64,000 bases of DNA from Dietzia natronolimnaea (GTDB lineage Bacteria; Actinomycetota; Actinomycetes; Mycobacteriales; Mycobacteriaceae), in the NCBI RefSeq assembly GCF_039525805.1, contig NZ_BAAAHZ010000013.1. The stretch is one strand, 5' to 3'. This document shows, piece after piece, positions 6,980 to 14,794 of the stretch. The position numbers and the translations under genes are program-made. How positions within the stretch are numbered: position 1 is the stretch's first letter; each line of letters opens with the position of its first letter. The notes beneath the pieces were generated by a model. That model was given only the letters and a program-made list of their open reading frames with translations. It searched no databases and was not told the origin of the DNA.

Positions 6980-7899
6980 CCCCGGCGCCGGCCGCGCTCG
7001 TCCGGACGATTCCGTTGTTGCGCTGCCCGCTCTGCGGGGACCGGCTGGGACCGACCGAGGCCGGCGTGGAGTGCGGCGGCGGGCATTCGTTCGACCGCGC
7101 ACGCGGTGGTCATCTGACCCTCCTCGGGGCGCGGGGACGCCGGTTCCCCGGGGACTCGGCGGAGCAGGTCGCCGCCCGCGAGAGGGTCCTCGGCCACGGG
7201 GTGTTCGACGGGGTCGCCGACGCCCTGGCCGAGGTGGCGACCGGTGCGGTCGGCGCGGTCGCCCGCCCCGTGCTCCTGGACGCCGGGGCCGGGACGGGGT
7301 TCTACCTCGACCGTGTCGTCGACGCGCTGCACCGGAGGGTCGCGCCGGGTGGGGACGCCATGGAGGCGGTCGGGGAGCCACTCGGGATCGGCACGGAGCT
7401 CTCGGTGGCCGCCGCGCGCCGGCTGGCCCGCGTCAATCCCCTCCTCGCGGCGTTGGTCGTCGACACCTGGGACGGTCTTCCCCTCCGGGACGCCGGTGTC
7501 GACCTGGTCCAGGTGGTCTTCGCGCCGAGGAACCCCGCCGAGTTCGCTCGGGTCCTCCGCCCGGGCGGGACTCTCGTCGTCGCGGTGCCGGGCCCGGGTC
7601 ATCTCGAGCCCCTGCGGTCGCGGGTCGGGATGCTCGCACCCGCGGCGGACAAGGCCGAGCGCCTGGACACGCACCTGGCCGCCGGGTTCGACCCCGGTCC
7701 GGTCCGGGTGGTCGACGTCACCAACACGGTTCCCGCCGCGATCGCCGCGGACCTGGCCCTCATGGGCCCCAGTGGAGTCCACCTGGGTCGGGCCGGGGTC
7801 GAGCGGGCCATCGGGTCCGGCGACGGCCCGGTCCGCGTCCACGTCGAGGTGCGGACGTTCCGCAGGTCTCTGCAGGAGAGACGCGCTCTACACGAGTGA
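6976..7899 (+). CDS. RlmA-type 23S rRNA (guanine-N1) methyltransferase
   Basis: 307 aa. The N-terminal zinc finger (Cys17, Cys20, Cys33, His37 in CPLC and CGGGHSFD) followed by DRARGGHLTLL is diagnostic of RlmA(I)/RlmA(II), which methylates G745 or G748 of 23S rRNA. The SAM-binding motif LLDAGAGTGFY is at about residues 97-107. It starts at a GTG overlapping the aminopeptidase stop. The C-terminus SLQERRALHE is encoded by 18-bp tandem repeats that continue into the end of convergent glgA. Which guanine it modifies cannot be read from sequence. Confidence 0.88.
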   Translation: MTPAPAALVRTIPLLRCPLCGDRLGPTEAGVECGGGHSFDRARGGHLTLLGARGRRFPGDSAEQVAARERVLGHGVFDGVADALAEVATGAVGAVARPVLLDAGAGTGFYLDRVVDALHRRVAPGGDAMEAVGEPLGIGTELSVAAARRLARVNPLLAALVVDTWDGLPLRDAGVDLVQVVFAPRNPAEFARVLRPGGTLVVAVPGPGHLEPLRSRVGMLAPAADKAERLDTHLAAGFDPGPVRVVDVTNTVPAAIAADLALMGPSGVHLGRAGVERAIGSGDGPVRVHVEVRTFRRSLQERRALHE

Positions 7900-7936
7900 G
7901 GCGCTCTACAGGAGGTAGGTGCTCTGCAGGAGTGAG
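7865..7936. repeat. Four tandem 18-bp repeats spanning two convergent gene ends
   Basis: Units 7865-7882, 7883-7900, 7901-7918 and 7919-7936 are imperfect copies of G(C/T)GCTCTACAGGAGTGAG. They encode the last residues of the RlmA-like protein on one strand and the last residues of GlgA on the other, and contain both stop codons. Confidence 0.85.
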
Positions 7937-9090
7937 GCGTACATCGCGTGGGTCTGCTCGGCGATCGCCTCCCACGCGAACCGCGTCCGGGCCCGCTCCT
8001 GCCCGGCACGGCCGTACGCGGCGGCCTTGCCCGGATCGACGACGAGTTCGTTGACCGCGGCCGCGAGACCGGCCTCGAAGGCGTCCGGGTCCGACTCGTC
8101 GTAGTGGACGAGGGTGCCGGTCTCGCCGTCGACGACGACCTCCGGGATCCCGCCGACATCGGAGGCGACGACGGCGGTGTCGCAGGCCATGGCCTCGAGG
8201 TTGACGATCCCGAGGGGTTCGTACACCGACGGGCACGCGAACACCGTGGCGGCGGAGAGGATCTCGATGACCTCCGCGCGCGGCAGCATGTCGCGGAGCC
8301 AGAAGACGCCGTCCCGGGTGGACTGCAGGTCGGCGACCAGGGATTCCATCTCGGCCGCGATCTCCGGGGTGTCCGGGGCGCCCGCACAGAGCACGAGCTG
8401 GGCGTCCGGGTGGAAATCTCGGGCCGCGCGGACCAGGTGGGGCACTCCCTTCTGACGTGTGATGCGACCGACGAACGCCACGATCGGACGGTCCGGGTCG
8501 ACACCGTGCCGGCGGAGGACCGAGTCCTCCCCGGCGAACGTCTCGACCGGTGACCACACCGAGGTGTCGATGCCGTTGAGGATCACGTGGATCTTCTCCG
8601 GATCGACCTCGGGGTAGACGCGCAGGATCTCGTCCTTCATCCGTGCACTCACCGCGACCACGGCGTCAGCGTGGGCGAAGGCGTTGCGCTCCGACCACGA
8701 CGAGACGCGGTAGCCGCCCCCGAGCTGCTCGGCCTTCCAGGGTCGGCTGGGCTCGAGAGAGTGCGCGGACACCACGTGGGGGATGCCGTACAGCTCCCCG
8801 GCGAGGTGGCCGGCCAGGCCCGCGTACCAGGTGTGGGAGTGGACGATGTCCGCCCCCTCCGCGGCCACGCACATGCGCAGGCCGGCGGAGAGGGTCCGGA
8901 TCGCCGGGTTGGCGTCCTCGCCCAGCTCCGGATCGGGCCGGAACGCCCGCGCGGTGTCGCGGTCCGCGCCCATGCACAGGACGTCGACCTCGCACAGCGG
9001 CCGCAGGGTGGCCACCAGTTCCGTCACGTGGACCCCCGCCCCGCCGTAGACCTCCGGTGGGTACTCCCTCGTCATCATCGCTACTCGCAC
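7906..9090 (-). CDS. glgA: Actinobacterial glycogen synthase / maltose-1-phosphate synthase (GT4)
   Basis: 394 aa glycosyltransferase. N-terminal VRVAMMTREYPPEVYGGAGV and C-terminal EPLGIVNLEAMACDTAVVAS (nucleotide-sugar-binding Glu residues) define the GT4 GlgA/GlgM family of actinobacteria. In mycobacteria the orthologue (Rv1212c, GlgM) makes alpha-maltose-1-phosphate from ADP-glucose and glucose-1-phosphate; either name may apply. The GTG at 9090 lies 7 nt after TAGGTT; the open frame runs on upstream without homology. It is divergent from glgC, which supplies its ADP-glucose. Confidence 0.93.
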   Translation of the reverse strand: MRVAMMTREYPPEVYGGAGVHVTELVATLRPLCEVDVLCMGADRDTARAFRPDPELGEDANPAIRTLSAGLRMCVAAEGADIVHSHTWYAGLAGHLAGELYGIPHVVSAHSLEPSRPWKAEQLGGGYRVSSWSERNAFAHADAVVAVSARMKDEILRVYPEVDPEKIHVILNGIDTSVWSPVETFAGEDSVLRRHGVDPDRPIVAFVGRITRQKGVPHLVRAARDFHPDAQLVLCAGAPDTPEIAAEMESLVADLQSTRDGVFWLRDMLPRAEVIEILSAATVFACPSVYEPLGIVNLEAMACDTAVVASDVGGIPEVVVDGETGTLVHYDESDPDAFEAGLAAAVNELVVDPGKAAAYGRAGQERARTRFAWEAIAEQTHAMYASLLQSTYLL

Positions 9091-9097
9091 ACCGGTC

Positions 9098-9103
9098 AAC
9101 CTA
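9098..9103 (-). promoter_or_regulatory. -10 hexamer of glgA (leaderless)
   Basis: TAGGTT on the minus strand, 7 nt before the glgA GTG. The 143 bp between the glgA and glgC start codons holds both promoters and a spaced inverted pair CCGTTGC / GCAACGG (about 9125 and 9203) that could bind a shared regulator. Confidence 0.65.
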
Positions 9104-9221
9104 GCCCCCCGGGGCGTCCACGGGACCGTTGCGGGTGAACCCCGCCCGACCACGGGGTGTCGGCGCGGGGCGGTGCGGGGGCAAGTCCCGTGATGGTCCG
9201 TGGCAACGGCCCGGAAGTCAT

Positions 9222-9227
9222 TACGGT
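9222..9227 (+). promoter_or_regulatory. -10 hexamer of glgC (leaderless)
   Basis: TACGGT ends 6 nt before the GTG start at 9234; the interval is all G, so any Shine-Dalgarno is doubtful. Confidence 0.65.
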
Positions 9228-9233
9228 GGGGGG

Positions 9234-10460
9234 GTGAGGAACCAGCCGCACGTCCTAGCAATCGTTCTCGCCGGTGGCGAGGGCAAGCGCCTCTTCCCGC
9301 ACACCGCGGACCGCGCCAAACCGGCGGTGCCGTTCGGCGGGTCGTACAGGTTGATCGACTTCGTCCTGAGCAACCTCGTCAACGCCGGCTTCATGCGGAT
9401 CTGCGTCCTCACGCAGTACAAGTCGCACTCCCTCGACCGGCACATCTCCCAGGTGTGGCACATGAGCGGGATGGGGGGCGAGTACATCACCCCCGTTCCC
9501 GCGCAGCAGCGGCTCGGACCGCGGTGGTACACCGGGTCGGCGGACGCCATCCTGCAGTCGCTGAACCTGGTCCACGACGAGAAGCCGGACCACATCGTCG
9601 TCTTCGGGGCCGATCACGTCTACCGCATGGACCCCCGTCAGATGCTCGACCACCACATCGCCACGGGGGCCGCGGTCACGGTCGCCGGGATCCGGGTCCC
9701 CCGCAGTGAGGCCTTCGCCTTCGGCTGCATCGACGCGGGGGACGACGACCTGATCCGGGACTGGGTCGAGAAGCCCTCCGATCCTCCGGGGACGCCGGAC
9801 GACCCGGATGCGACGTTCGCCTCGATGGGCAACTACATCTTCACGACGGATGCGCTCGTCACGGCCCTCAAGGCGGACGCGGAGAAGCCCGATTCCACCC
9901 ACGACATGGGCGGGGACATCATCCCCGCGCTGGTGGAACAGGAGCGCGCGTACGTCTACGACTTCGCCCGCAACCGGGTCCCGGGCGAGACGGAGCGCGA
10001 CCGGGGGTACTGGCGGGACGTGGGGACCATCGACGCGTTCTACGACGCCCACGTGGACCTGGTCTCAGTGCACCCGGTGTTCAACCTCTACAACAACCTG
10101 TGGCCGATCCGGACCCAGCAGGACAACCTGCCGCCCGCCAAGTTCGTCAACGGCGGCATGTCCCAGGAGTCGATGGTGGGGGCGGGGACGATCATCTCCG
10201 CGGCCACCGTGCGCAACTCCGTGGTCTCGAACAACGTGGTGGTCGAGGACGGCGCCGTGGTGGAGGGCAGTGTGCTGATGCCCGGTGTGCGGATCGGTCG
10301 GGGCGCCGTGGTGCGCAGGGCGATCGTGGACAAGAACTCCTCGATCGGCCCGGGCGACGTGATCGGCGTGGATCACGAGCGCGACCGGCTCCGGTTCCCG
10401 ATCAGTGCCGGCGGAGTGGTGAGCGTGTCCAAGAACTCCGTCACGTCGCTGCCCGGCTGA
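9234..10460 (+). CDS. glgC: Glucose-1-phosphate adenylyltransferase (ADP-glucose synthase)
   Basis: 408 aa. It makes ADP-glucose from ATP and glucose-1-phosphate for glycogen or maltosyl-phosphate synthesis. The nucleotidyltransferase signature AGGEGKRLFPHTADRAKPAV is at residues about 12-31. The substrate loop contains GTADAILQ-like GSADAILQSL, and DHVYRMD carries the metal Asp. A C-terminal left-handed beta-helix is visible from about residue 300 (isoleucine/valine-rich hexapeptides). GTG at 9234 agrees with the -10 box; the frame extends 35 codons further without homology. Divergent with glgA. Confidence 0.96.
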   Translation: MRNQPHVLAIVLAGGEGKRLFPHTADRAKPAVPFGGSYRLIDFVLSNLVNAGFMRICVLTQYKSHSLDRHISQVWHMSGMGGEYITPVPAQQRLGPRWYTGSADAILQSLNLVHDEKPDHIVVFGADHVYRMDPRQMLDHHIATGAAVTVAGIRVPRSEAFAFGCIDAGDDDLIRDWVEKPSDPPGTPDDPDATFASMGNYIFTTDALVTALKADAEKPDSTHDMGGDIIPALVEQERAYVYDFARNRVPGETERDRGYWRDVGTIDAFYDAHVDLVSVHPVFNLYNNLWPIRTQQDNLPPAKFVNGGMSQESMVGAGTIISAATVRNSVVSNNVVVEDGAVVEGSVLMPGVRIGRGAVVRRAIVDKNSSIGPGDVIGVDHERDRLRFPISAGGVVSVSKNSVTSLPG

Positions 10461-10509
10461 GTCGCCAGCCGGGTCCGGTCCGCGGTTCGCCGCCACCGGG
10501 CGCGCGGGC

Positions 10510-11118
10510 TCAGAGTGCGACCACGGTCAGCCCGCCGCCGACGGGCAGCACGGTGACGTGTGCGTGTTCGGGCAGGTCCGCGCCCTCCGGCAGCGGAGCG
10601 TGCTCACCGATCAGGACCAGCGCGCCGCCGGGACGCAACAGTTGGTGAGCGCGGGACACCACCCGGGCGACCGAGTGATCCGGGACATCGGCGACGAGCA
10701 GGTCGTAGGCGCCGTCGGCGAGCTTGTCGGCCACCTCCAGCGGCCGCGCCGCGATGTAGCGGGCGGCGGACGCGGGGTGTCCGGCCGCGCGGAGGGCGGT
10801 CCGGGCCGCCTCCAGGTGATGGGGATCGTCGGTGATGCAGGTGACCACGGTCCCGGAGCCCTGCCCGGCCGCCGCCAGGATCGCCAGGGCGGGCACGCCG
10901 GGAGCGGGCGAGATGCACACCGCGGTGCGGGCTCCGGTCAGTCGGGCGACCAGCCGGATCACCTCGGCGGTCAGCGCGTCCGGAGAGGCGGCACCCAGTT
11001 CGGCCGCGTCCGCACGGGCGGGGGCGTAGAGCGAGTCGTCGACCAGATCGGAGCTGCGGCGCGCGAGGTCGGCGAGCCGGGAACGGTCGGAGGCGGGGAC
11101 GTCAGTCGAATCGGACAC
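10510..11118 (-). CDS. Class I SAM O-methyltransferase (Rv1220c-like)
   Basis: 202 aa. The fold of the catechol-O-methyltransferase-like family 3 is recognisable: an N-terminal helix region, then AVCISPAPGVPALAILAA in place of the usual glycine-rich SAM loop, and a later LLRPGGALVLIGEHA strand. The glycine loop is degenerate (SPAPGV), so SAM binding is plausible but not certain. The substrate is unknown. It sits divergent from sigE exactly as Rv1220c does in M. tuberculosis. GTG start at 11118, 6 nt after a TACGCT -10 hexamer. Confidence 0.85.
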   Translation of the reverse strand: MSDSTDVPASDRSRLADLARRSSDLVDDSLYAPARADAAELGAASPDALTAEVIRLVARLTGARTAVCISPAPGVPALAILAAAGQGSGTVVTCITDDPHHLEAARTALRAAGHPASAARYIAARPLEVADKLADGAYDLLVADVPDHSVARVVSRAHQLLRPGGALVLIGEHAPLPEGADLPEHAHVTVLPVGGGLTVVAL

Positions 11119-11124
11119 CCGAGC

Positions 11125-11130
11125 AGCGTA
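11125..11130 (-). promoter_or_regulatory. -10 hexamer of the O-methyltransferase gene
   Basis: TACGCT on the minus strand, 6 nt before the GTG at 11118. No clear ECF-type GGAAC/GTT promoter could be assigned to the divergent sigE in 11119-11228; a GGTATACC palindrome lies about 20 nt before the sigE ATG. Confidence 0.6.
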
Positions 11131-11228
11131 TCGCCGCGCACGCGGACGACGTGTCCAACGCGCGGTGATCGGATCGGTATGAGACTCTCAGGGGGATCTC
11201 AGTACGGGTATACCGTGAGGACAGCCCG

Positions 11229-11948
11229 ATGAGAGAGGGTGGGCACACGTCGTTCCACGAGGGGGCGACGGAACACCGCGCGGACGACTTGCGAGGAGCC
11301 CGCGCCGGAAGGCGGCGGCAGCGCATGTACTCGCAGACGGTGCACGAGACGGCGATCGCTCCCGGCGGTGACCACGACGAGGCGGTCGGTACCGCCCGCT
11401 TCGACGCGAGTGGTGATGCCGCCGACATGCCCTCCTGGTCCCAGCTCGTCGCCCAGCACGGGGACAGGGTCTACCGGCTCGCATTCCGGCTCTGCGGCAA
11501 CGCCCACGACGCGGAGGACATCACCCAGGAGGCGTTCATCCGGGTGTTCAGGTCCCTGGACAAGTACAAGCCGGGCACCTTCGAAGGATGGATGCACCGG
11601 ATAGTCACCAACCTCTTCCTCGACATGGCGCGGCGTCGGTCTCGCATCCGCTTCGAGGCGCTCCCCGAGGACGCCGAGCGGGTTCCGGGTCGTGAGCGCA
11701 GTCCGGAGCAGGTCCTGTCGGAGGAGACCTTCGACCCGGTCCTGCAGACCGCCCTGGCCAACCTCTCCCCGGAGTTCCGCGCGGCGGTGGTGCTGTGCGA
11801 CATCGAGGACCTCAGCTACGAGGAGGTCGGCCGGATCCTCGGGGTCAAGATGGGGACGGTCCGCAGCCGCATCCACCGGGGTCGTTCCGCGTTGCGTGCC
11901 GAGCTCGAGGCGGCCGGTGTGACCGGGGTCCACCAGAGCGTCGACTGA
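11229..11948 (+). CDS. sigE: ECF RNA polymerase sigma factor SigE
   Basis: 239 aa extracytoplasmic-function sigma factor controlling the envelope-stress response. Region 2 (about 68-135) includes YRLAFRLCGNAHDAEDITQE and the helix YKPGTFEGWMHRIVTNLFLD; region 4 (about 170-222) includes LSYEEVGRILGVKMGTVRSR. The first 65 residues are variable, and internal ATG codons (for example 11325) offer shorter forms; mycobacterial sigE also uses several starts. GAGGA about 8 nt before the ATG at 11229 supports the long form. The rseA-htrA-tatB genes follow, the standard SigE context. Confidence 0.95.
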   Translation: MREGGHTSFHEGATEHRADDLRGARAGRRRQRMYSQTVHETAIAPGGDHDEAVGTARFDASGDAADMPSWSQLVAQHGDRVYRLAFRLCGNAHDAEDITQEAFIRVFRSLDKYKPGTFEGWMHRIVTNLFLDMARRRSRIRFEALPEDAERVPGRERSPEQVLSEETFDPVLQTALANLSPEFRAAVVLCDIEDLSYEEVGRILGVKMGTVRSRIHRGRSALRAELEAAGVTGVHQSVD

Positions 11949-11952
11949 TCCC

Positions 11953-11968
11953 CCCGGGAGCTCCCGGG
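11953..11968. promoter_or_regulatory. Perfect 16-bp palindrome between sigE and rseA
   Basis: CCCGGGAGCTCCCGGG, no spacer, 4 nt past the sigE stop. As RNA it would fold poorly for lack of a loop, so a dimeric protein-binding site or a partial attenuator is more plausible than a terminator. Function is inference. Confidence 0.5.
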
Positions 11969-12050
11969 AACCACCGGAGTATCCCGTGCGTTGATCATCC
12001 CGGGCGGTCAGAGCCCGGCCCCGAGGGCAGACGGACGAGGAGGCGCGAGG

Positions 12051-12470
12051 GTGGACCGACACCAGTCAGGACGCGGGTCCACTCCCGAGTACCGGTTGTC
12101 GCGGGACTCGGTCCGTGAGGTCGCCGGGAGTACGCCACCCCCTCGATCAGAACCGCACTTCCTCTCCACCGACCACCTCTCCACCGAGGCGGCGGCAGCG
12201 TACGTGGACGGCTGCCTCCCGCCCGCGGGACAGGTCCGCGCGGACGCCCACCTCGCTCTGTGCCCGCAGTGTCGACGCGAGGTGGCCGAACAACAGGACG
12301 CACGTCGCGCTCTCCGGGGATCCGGGCCGATCCACATGCCCGGTGATCTGCGGGAGCGCCTCCGCCTCCTCGGGGAGGAGCCGACCGGGGAACCCACAGG
12401 CGCCCCGGTGCCCCCGCCCGGGAGCAGGTGGTCGAGGCTCCTGCGCCGCCTGCGTTCGTCCGGCCGTTAG
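12051..12470 (+). CDS. rseA: Anti-sigma-E factor with zinc anti-sigma (ZAS) motif
   Basis: 139 aa cytosolic anti-sigma factor. The ZAS motif His67-x3-Cys71-x2-Cys74 (in AHLALCPQC) is intact, and a helix that would grip SigE precedes it. There is no membrane segment, as for mycobacterial RseA, which is released by redox change and by phosphorylation/degradation. The GTG at 12051 has a strong GAGGAGG 7 nt upstream; an in-frame TTG at 11991 has none. Its TAG stop begins the htrA -10 hexamer. Confidence 0.92.
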   Translation: MDRHQSGRGSTPEYRLSRDSVREVAGSTPPPRSEPHFLSTDHLSTEAAAAYVDGCLPPAGQVRADAHLALCPQCRREVAEQQDARRALRGSGPIHMPGDLRERLRLLGEEPTGEPTGAPVPPPGSRWSRLLRRLRSSGR

Positions 12471-12473
12471 GCT
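12468..12473 (+). promoter_or_regulatory. -10 hexamer of htrA, overlapping the rseA stop codon
   Basis: TAGGCT, whose TAG is the rseA stop, ends 7 nt before the htrA GTG. The same arrangement occurs at atpI (60488). Confidence 0.65.
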
Positions 12474-12480
12474 GGGGCGC

Positions 12481-14037
12481 GTGGAGGACGAGACTGGTGT
12501 GCCCGGACCGGCGGAACGGGACGTCGGCCCCGACCGGCCGCTTCGCGAGCCTGCGCCGATCCACAGGCCCGTCGTGGACGAGGCCTCCGCCGAGCGCTTC
12601 TCCCGCCCGCCCGGGGTGACAGGAGGATTCGACCCCCGGCGTCCACAGGCTCCGGTCGATCACTCCGCTCAGGACCGCCATTCCGGCCCGCACCGGCACT
12701 CCGGCGCGGCGGACGGGCACGACGCCGACCCGGCACTGGCCGCCGCGTTCGGGCCGTCGGGTGACACCGTCGGTGGTATCGAGCGGCATCCGGGCTGGCA
12801 GGACCGGGTCGAGGTGCCACAGCCCGCCCCGCCCGACCCGTGGCGGGATCCCCACGCCCCGGTGGGGTTCGGAACCCCCGCCCTGCAGGCGGCGGACGAG
12901 CCCGGACCGGAGGATCTGTCGGGTGCGGACGTGCCCCCGCCGCCGAGGCTCTCACTCTCCGAGGCTCTGTTCGAGCGGCGACTGAGCAGGCAGGCGCTGG
13001 CAGGGGCGACCGCCGCCGTCGCCGTCATCGCCCTCGTGGGAGGGGGGATCGGCGCGGTCGTGGCCGATTCCGCCCGCGTCCTCACCACGTCGACGGTCCG
13101 CATCGCCGACGCGCCGGCGAACGTCATCCGGCCCGACAACCCGGTCGGTGAGGTGGCGCAACGGGTCCAACCGGCGGTGGTCCACATCCAGGTCTCCACG
13201 GCCTCGGCCCGGGGTGAGGGCTCCGGCATCGTCATAGACCCGCAGGGCTACATCGTCACCAACAACCACGTCGTCACCATGGACGGCGCCGCCGACAGGG
13301 CGGACATCGACGTCGTCTTCCCGGACGGGTCCAGGGCATCGGCCGAGTTGGTCGGCCGCGACCCGGCGACCGACCTGGCGGTGCTGAAGGTCGACGACGT
13401 CCAGAACCTCACCGTCGCGACCCTCGGTGATTCCGATCGGGTGCAGGTGGGCGAACAGGTCGTCGCCATCGGGTCGCCCCTCGGCCTGGCCCGGACGGTC
13501 ACCGAGGGCATCGTGTCGGCCACCCAGCGGCCGATCGCCCTGGGGGAGTCCACCTCCGACGGGGACGTGGTGATCGACGCCATCCAGACCGACGCGGCCA
13601 TCAATCCCGGCAACTCGGGTGGTCCGCTCATCGACGCCAGCGGGGCGGTGATCGGGATCAACACCTCCATCTTCACCCAATCCGGTGGGTCGATCGGGCT
13701 CGGGTTCGCCATCCCCGTCAACGATGTACGCGACATCGCCACCTCGCTCATGAGCGAGGGCTCCGTACGTCACGCGACCATCGGCGTGAACGCGCGCAAG
13801 GCGGAGAACGGCAACGTGGAGGGTGCGGAGTTGGTCAACGTGCGGGAGGGGTCGCCCGCAAAGGAGGCCGGGCTCCGGGAGGGCGACGTGGTGACGAGTG
13901 TCGGGGAACGCGGTGTCCGGTCCTCCGACGAGCTGATCGTGGCCGTCCGACGGGCGGGCGCGGACGTCGACGTGCCGGTCGAGGTCATCCGCGACGGTGC
14001 ACGGATCGAGGTGACCGTCCGACCCGTACTCGCCTGA
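12481..14037 (+). CDS. htrA: HtrA-family membrane-anchored serine protease
   Basis: 518 aa. A proline-rich disordered cytosolic region (1-160) is followed by one membrane segment (about 171-195), then a trypsin-like protease domain outside the membrane with His263 (NNHVV), Asp298 (TDLAVLKV) and Ser379 (NPGNSGGPL), and a C-terminal PDZ domain (about 432-515). Length matches Rv1223. It degrades or processes misfolded envelope proteins, and belongs to the SigE stress module. The GTG at 12481, 10 nt after rseA, fits a leaderless transcript from TAGGCT as well as read-through from rseA. Confidence 0.95.
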   Translation: MEDETGVPGPAERDVGPDRPLREPAPIHRPVVDEASAERFSRPPGVTGGFDPRRPQAPVDHSAQDRHSGPHRHSGAADGHDADPALAAAFGPSGDTVGGIERHPGWQDRVEVPQPAPPDPWRDPHAPVGFGTPALQAADEPGPEDLSGADVPPPPRLSLSEALFERRLSRQALAGATAAVAVIALVGGGIGAVVADSARVLTTSTVRIADAPANVIRPDNPVGEVAQRVQPAVVHIQVSTASARGEGSGIVIDPQGYIVTNNHVVTMDGAADRADIDVVFPDGSRASAELVGRDPATDLAVLKVDDVQNLTVATLGDSDRVQVGEQVVAIGSPLGLARTVTEGIVSATQRPIALGESTSDGDVVIDAIQTDAAINPGNSGGPLIDASGAVIGINTSIFTQSGGSIGLGFAIPVNDVRDIATSLMSEGSVRHATIGVNARKAENGNVEGAELVNVREGSPAKEAGLREGDVVTSVGERGVRSSDELIVAVRRAGADVDVPVEVIRDGARIEVTVRPVLA

Positions 14038-14115
14038 CCCGCTCGGGGCCGGCAGGTCGCCGGCGCCGGTGGCCGGTCGTCCGAGGTCGTGGTGCCGGTC
14101 GGTGCCGGGACGACG

Positions 14116-14121
14116 TATCCT
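14116..14121 (+). promoter_or_regulatory. -10 hexamer of tatB
   Basis: TATCCT ends 8 nt before the tatB ATG; CGGAGG lies in the interval, only 2-3 nt from the ATG, too close for a normal Shine-Dalgarno. Confidence 0.6.
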
Positions 14122-14129
14122 CGGAGGCG

Positions 14130-14636
14130 ATGTTCACTAACGTGGGGTGGTCCGAGCTCCTGGTGCTCGGCGTGATCGCGCTCGTGGTCCTGGGGCCCGA
14201 GCGCCTACCCGAGGCCGCCCGCTGGCTGGCCTCGGCGATCCGCAAGGTCAAGGACTTCGCGGGCACCGCCCAACAACAGCTCCGTGACGACTACGGGGCC
14301 GACTTCGAGGAGTTCCGCGAGCCGCTCAAACAACTGAGCGACCTGAGGGGCATGAGCCCCCGCGCGATGGTGACCAAGCACCTCCTTGACGGCGACGACT
14401 CCTTGTTCACGGGGGACTTCGGCGCGGCCGCGCCAGCGGGAGGACCGCGGTCGACGGGTCCACAGGCGGCCGGACGCCAGTCGACCGGGCCACAGTCGAC
14501 CGGGCCACAGGCGACGGACTCCCGGGCGGCCGGGCCACGGTCGACGGACCCCCGGGCCACCGGGCCGGCCTCCCCGTCCGCGCCCACCCCGCCGATGCCG
14601 GGCAGCGCCCCGATCTGGGACACGGACGCCACCTGA
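14130..14636 (+). CDS. tatB: Twin-arginine translocase subunit TatB
   Basis: 168 aa. The N-terminal membrane helix (WSELLVLGVIALVVLGPERL) is followed by the Pro-Glu-Arg-Leu hinge and the amphipathic helix PEAARWLASAIRKVKDFAG, the TatA/B hallmark; the long acidic helix after it favours TatB. Residues about 105-155 are a low-complexity tail of degenerate STGPQ/ATDSR/STDPR units, absent from most TatB proteins. It follows htrA as in mycobacteria and encodes part of the complex that exports folded proteins. Confidence 0.93.
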   Translation: MFTNVGWSELLVLGVIALVVLGPERLPEAARWLASAIRKVKDFAGTAQQQLRDDYGADFEEFREPLKQLSDLRGMSPRAMVTKHLLDGDDSLFTGDFGAAAPAGGPRSTGPQAAGRQSTGPQSTGPQATDSRAAGPRSTDPRATGPASPSAPTPPMPGSAPIWDTDAT

Positions 14637-14698
14637 GAGTGCGCGTCGTGTCGCGGTGACGTGGCGCGTGCGGGCCCCGGGAGGACGCGGGATGCGCC

Positions 14699-14730
14699 CG
14701 CCGTGCGGCGGTCCCGCCGTGCGGCGGTCC
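14699..14730. repeat. Two tandem 16-mers running into the assembly gap
   Basis: CGCCGTGCGGCGGTCC occurs at 14699-14714 and 14715-14730, directly abutting the N-run. The first bases after the gap (GGCGGTC, 14790-14796) look like the end of another copy, so the array most likely fills the gap. Confidence 0.8.
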
Positions 14731-14789
14731 NNNNNNNNNNNNNNNNNNNNNNNNNNNNNNNNNNNNNNNNNNNNNNNNNNNNNNNNNNN
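14731..14789. other. Assembly gap (59 N)
   Basis: Unsequenced stretch between convergent tatB and mrp; its flanks are copies of one 16-bp repeat. True length is unknown. No gene is expected to be interrupted: tatB ends at 14636 and mrp at 14795. Confidence 0.98.
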
Positions 14790-14794
14790 GGCGG

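Noticed and set aside
11160..11228. SigE-dependent (GGAAC / GTT) autoregulatory promoter before sigE
   Set aside because: No pair of motifs with 16-17 bp spacing could be found; only a GGTATACC palindrome is seen.
12115..12480. Longer htrA reading frame overlapping rseA
   Set aside because: The upstream part has no homology, overlaps the anti-sigma gene in another frame, and GTG 12481 has a well-placed -10 hexamer.
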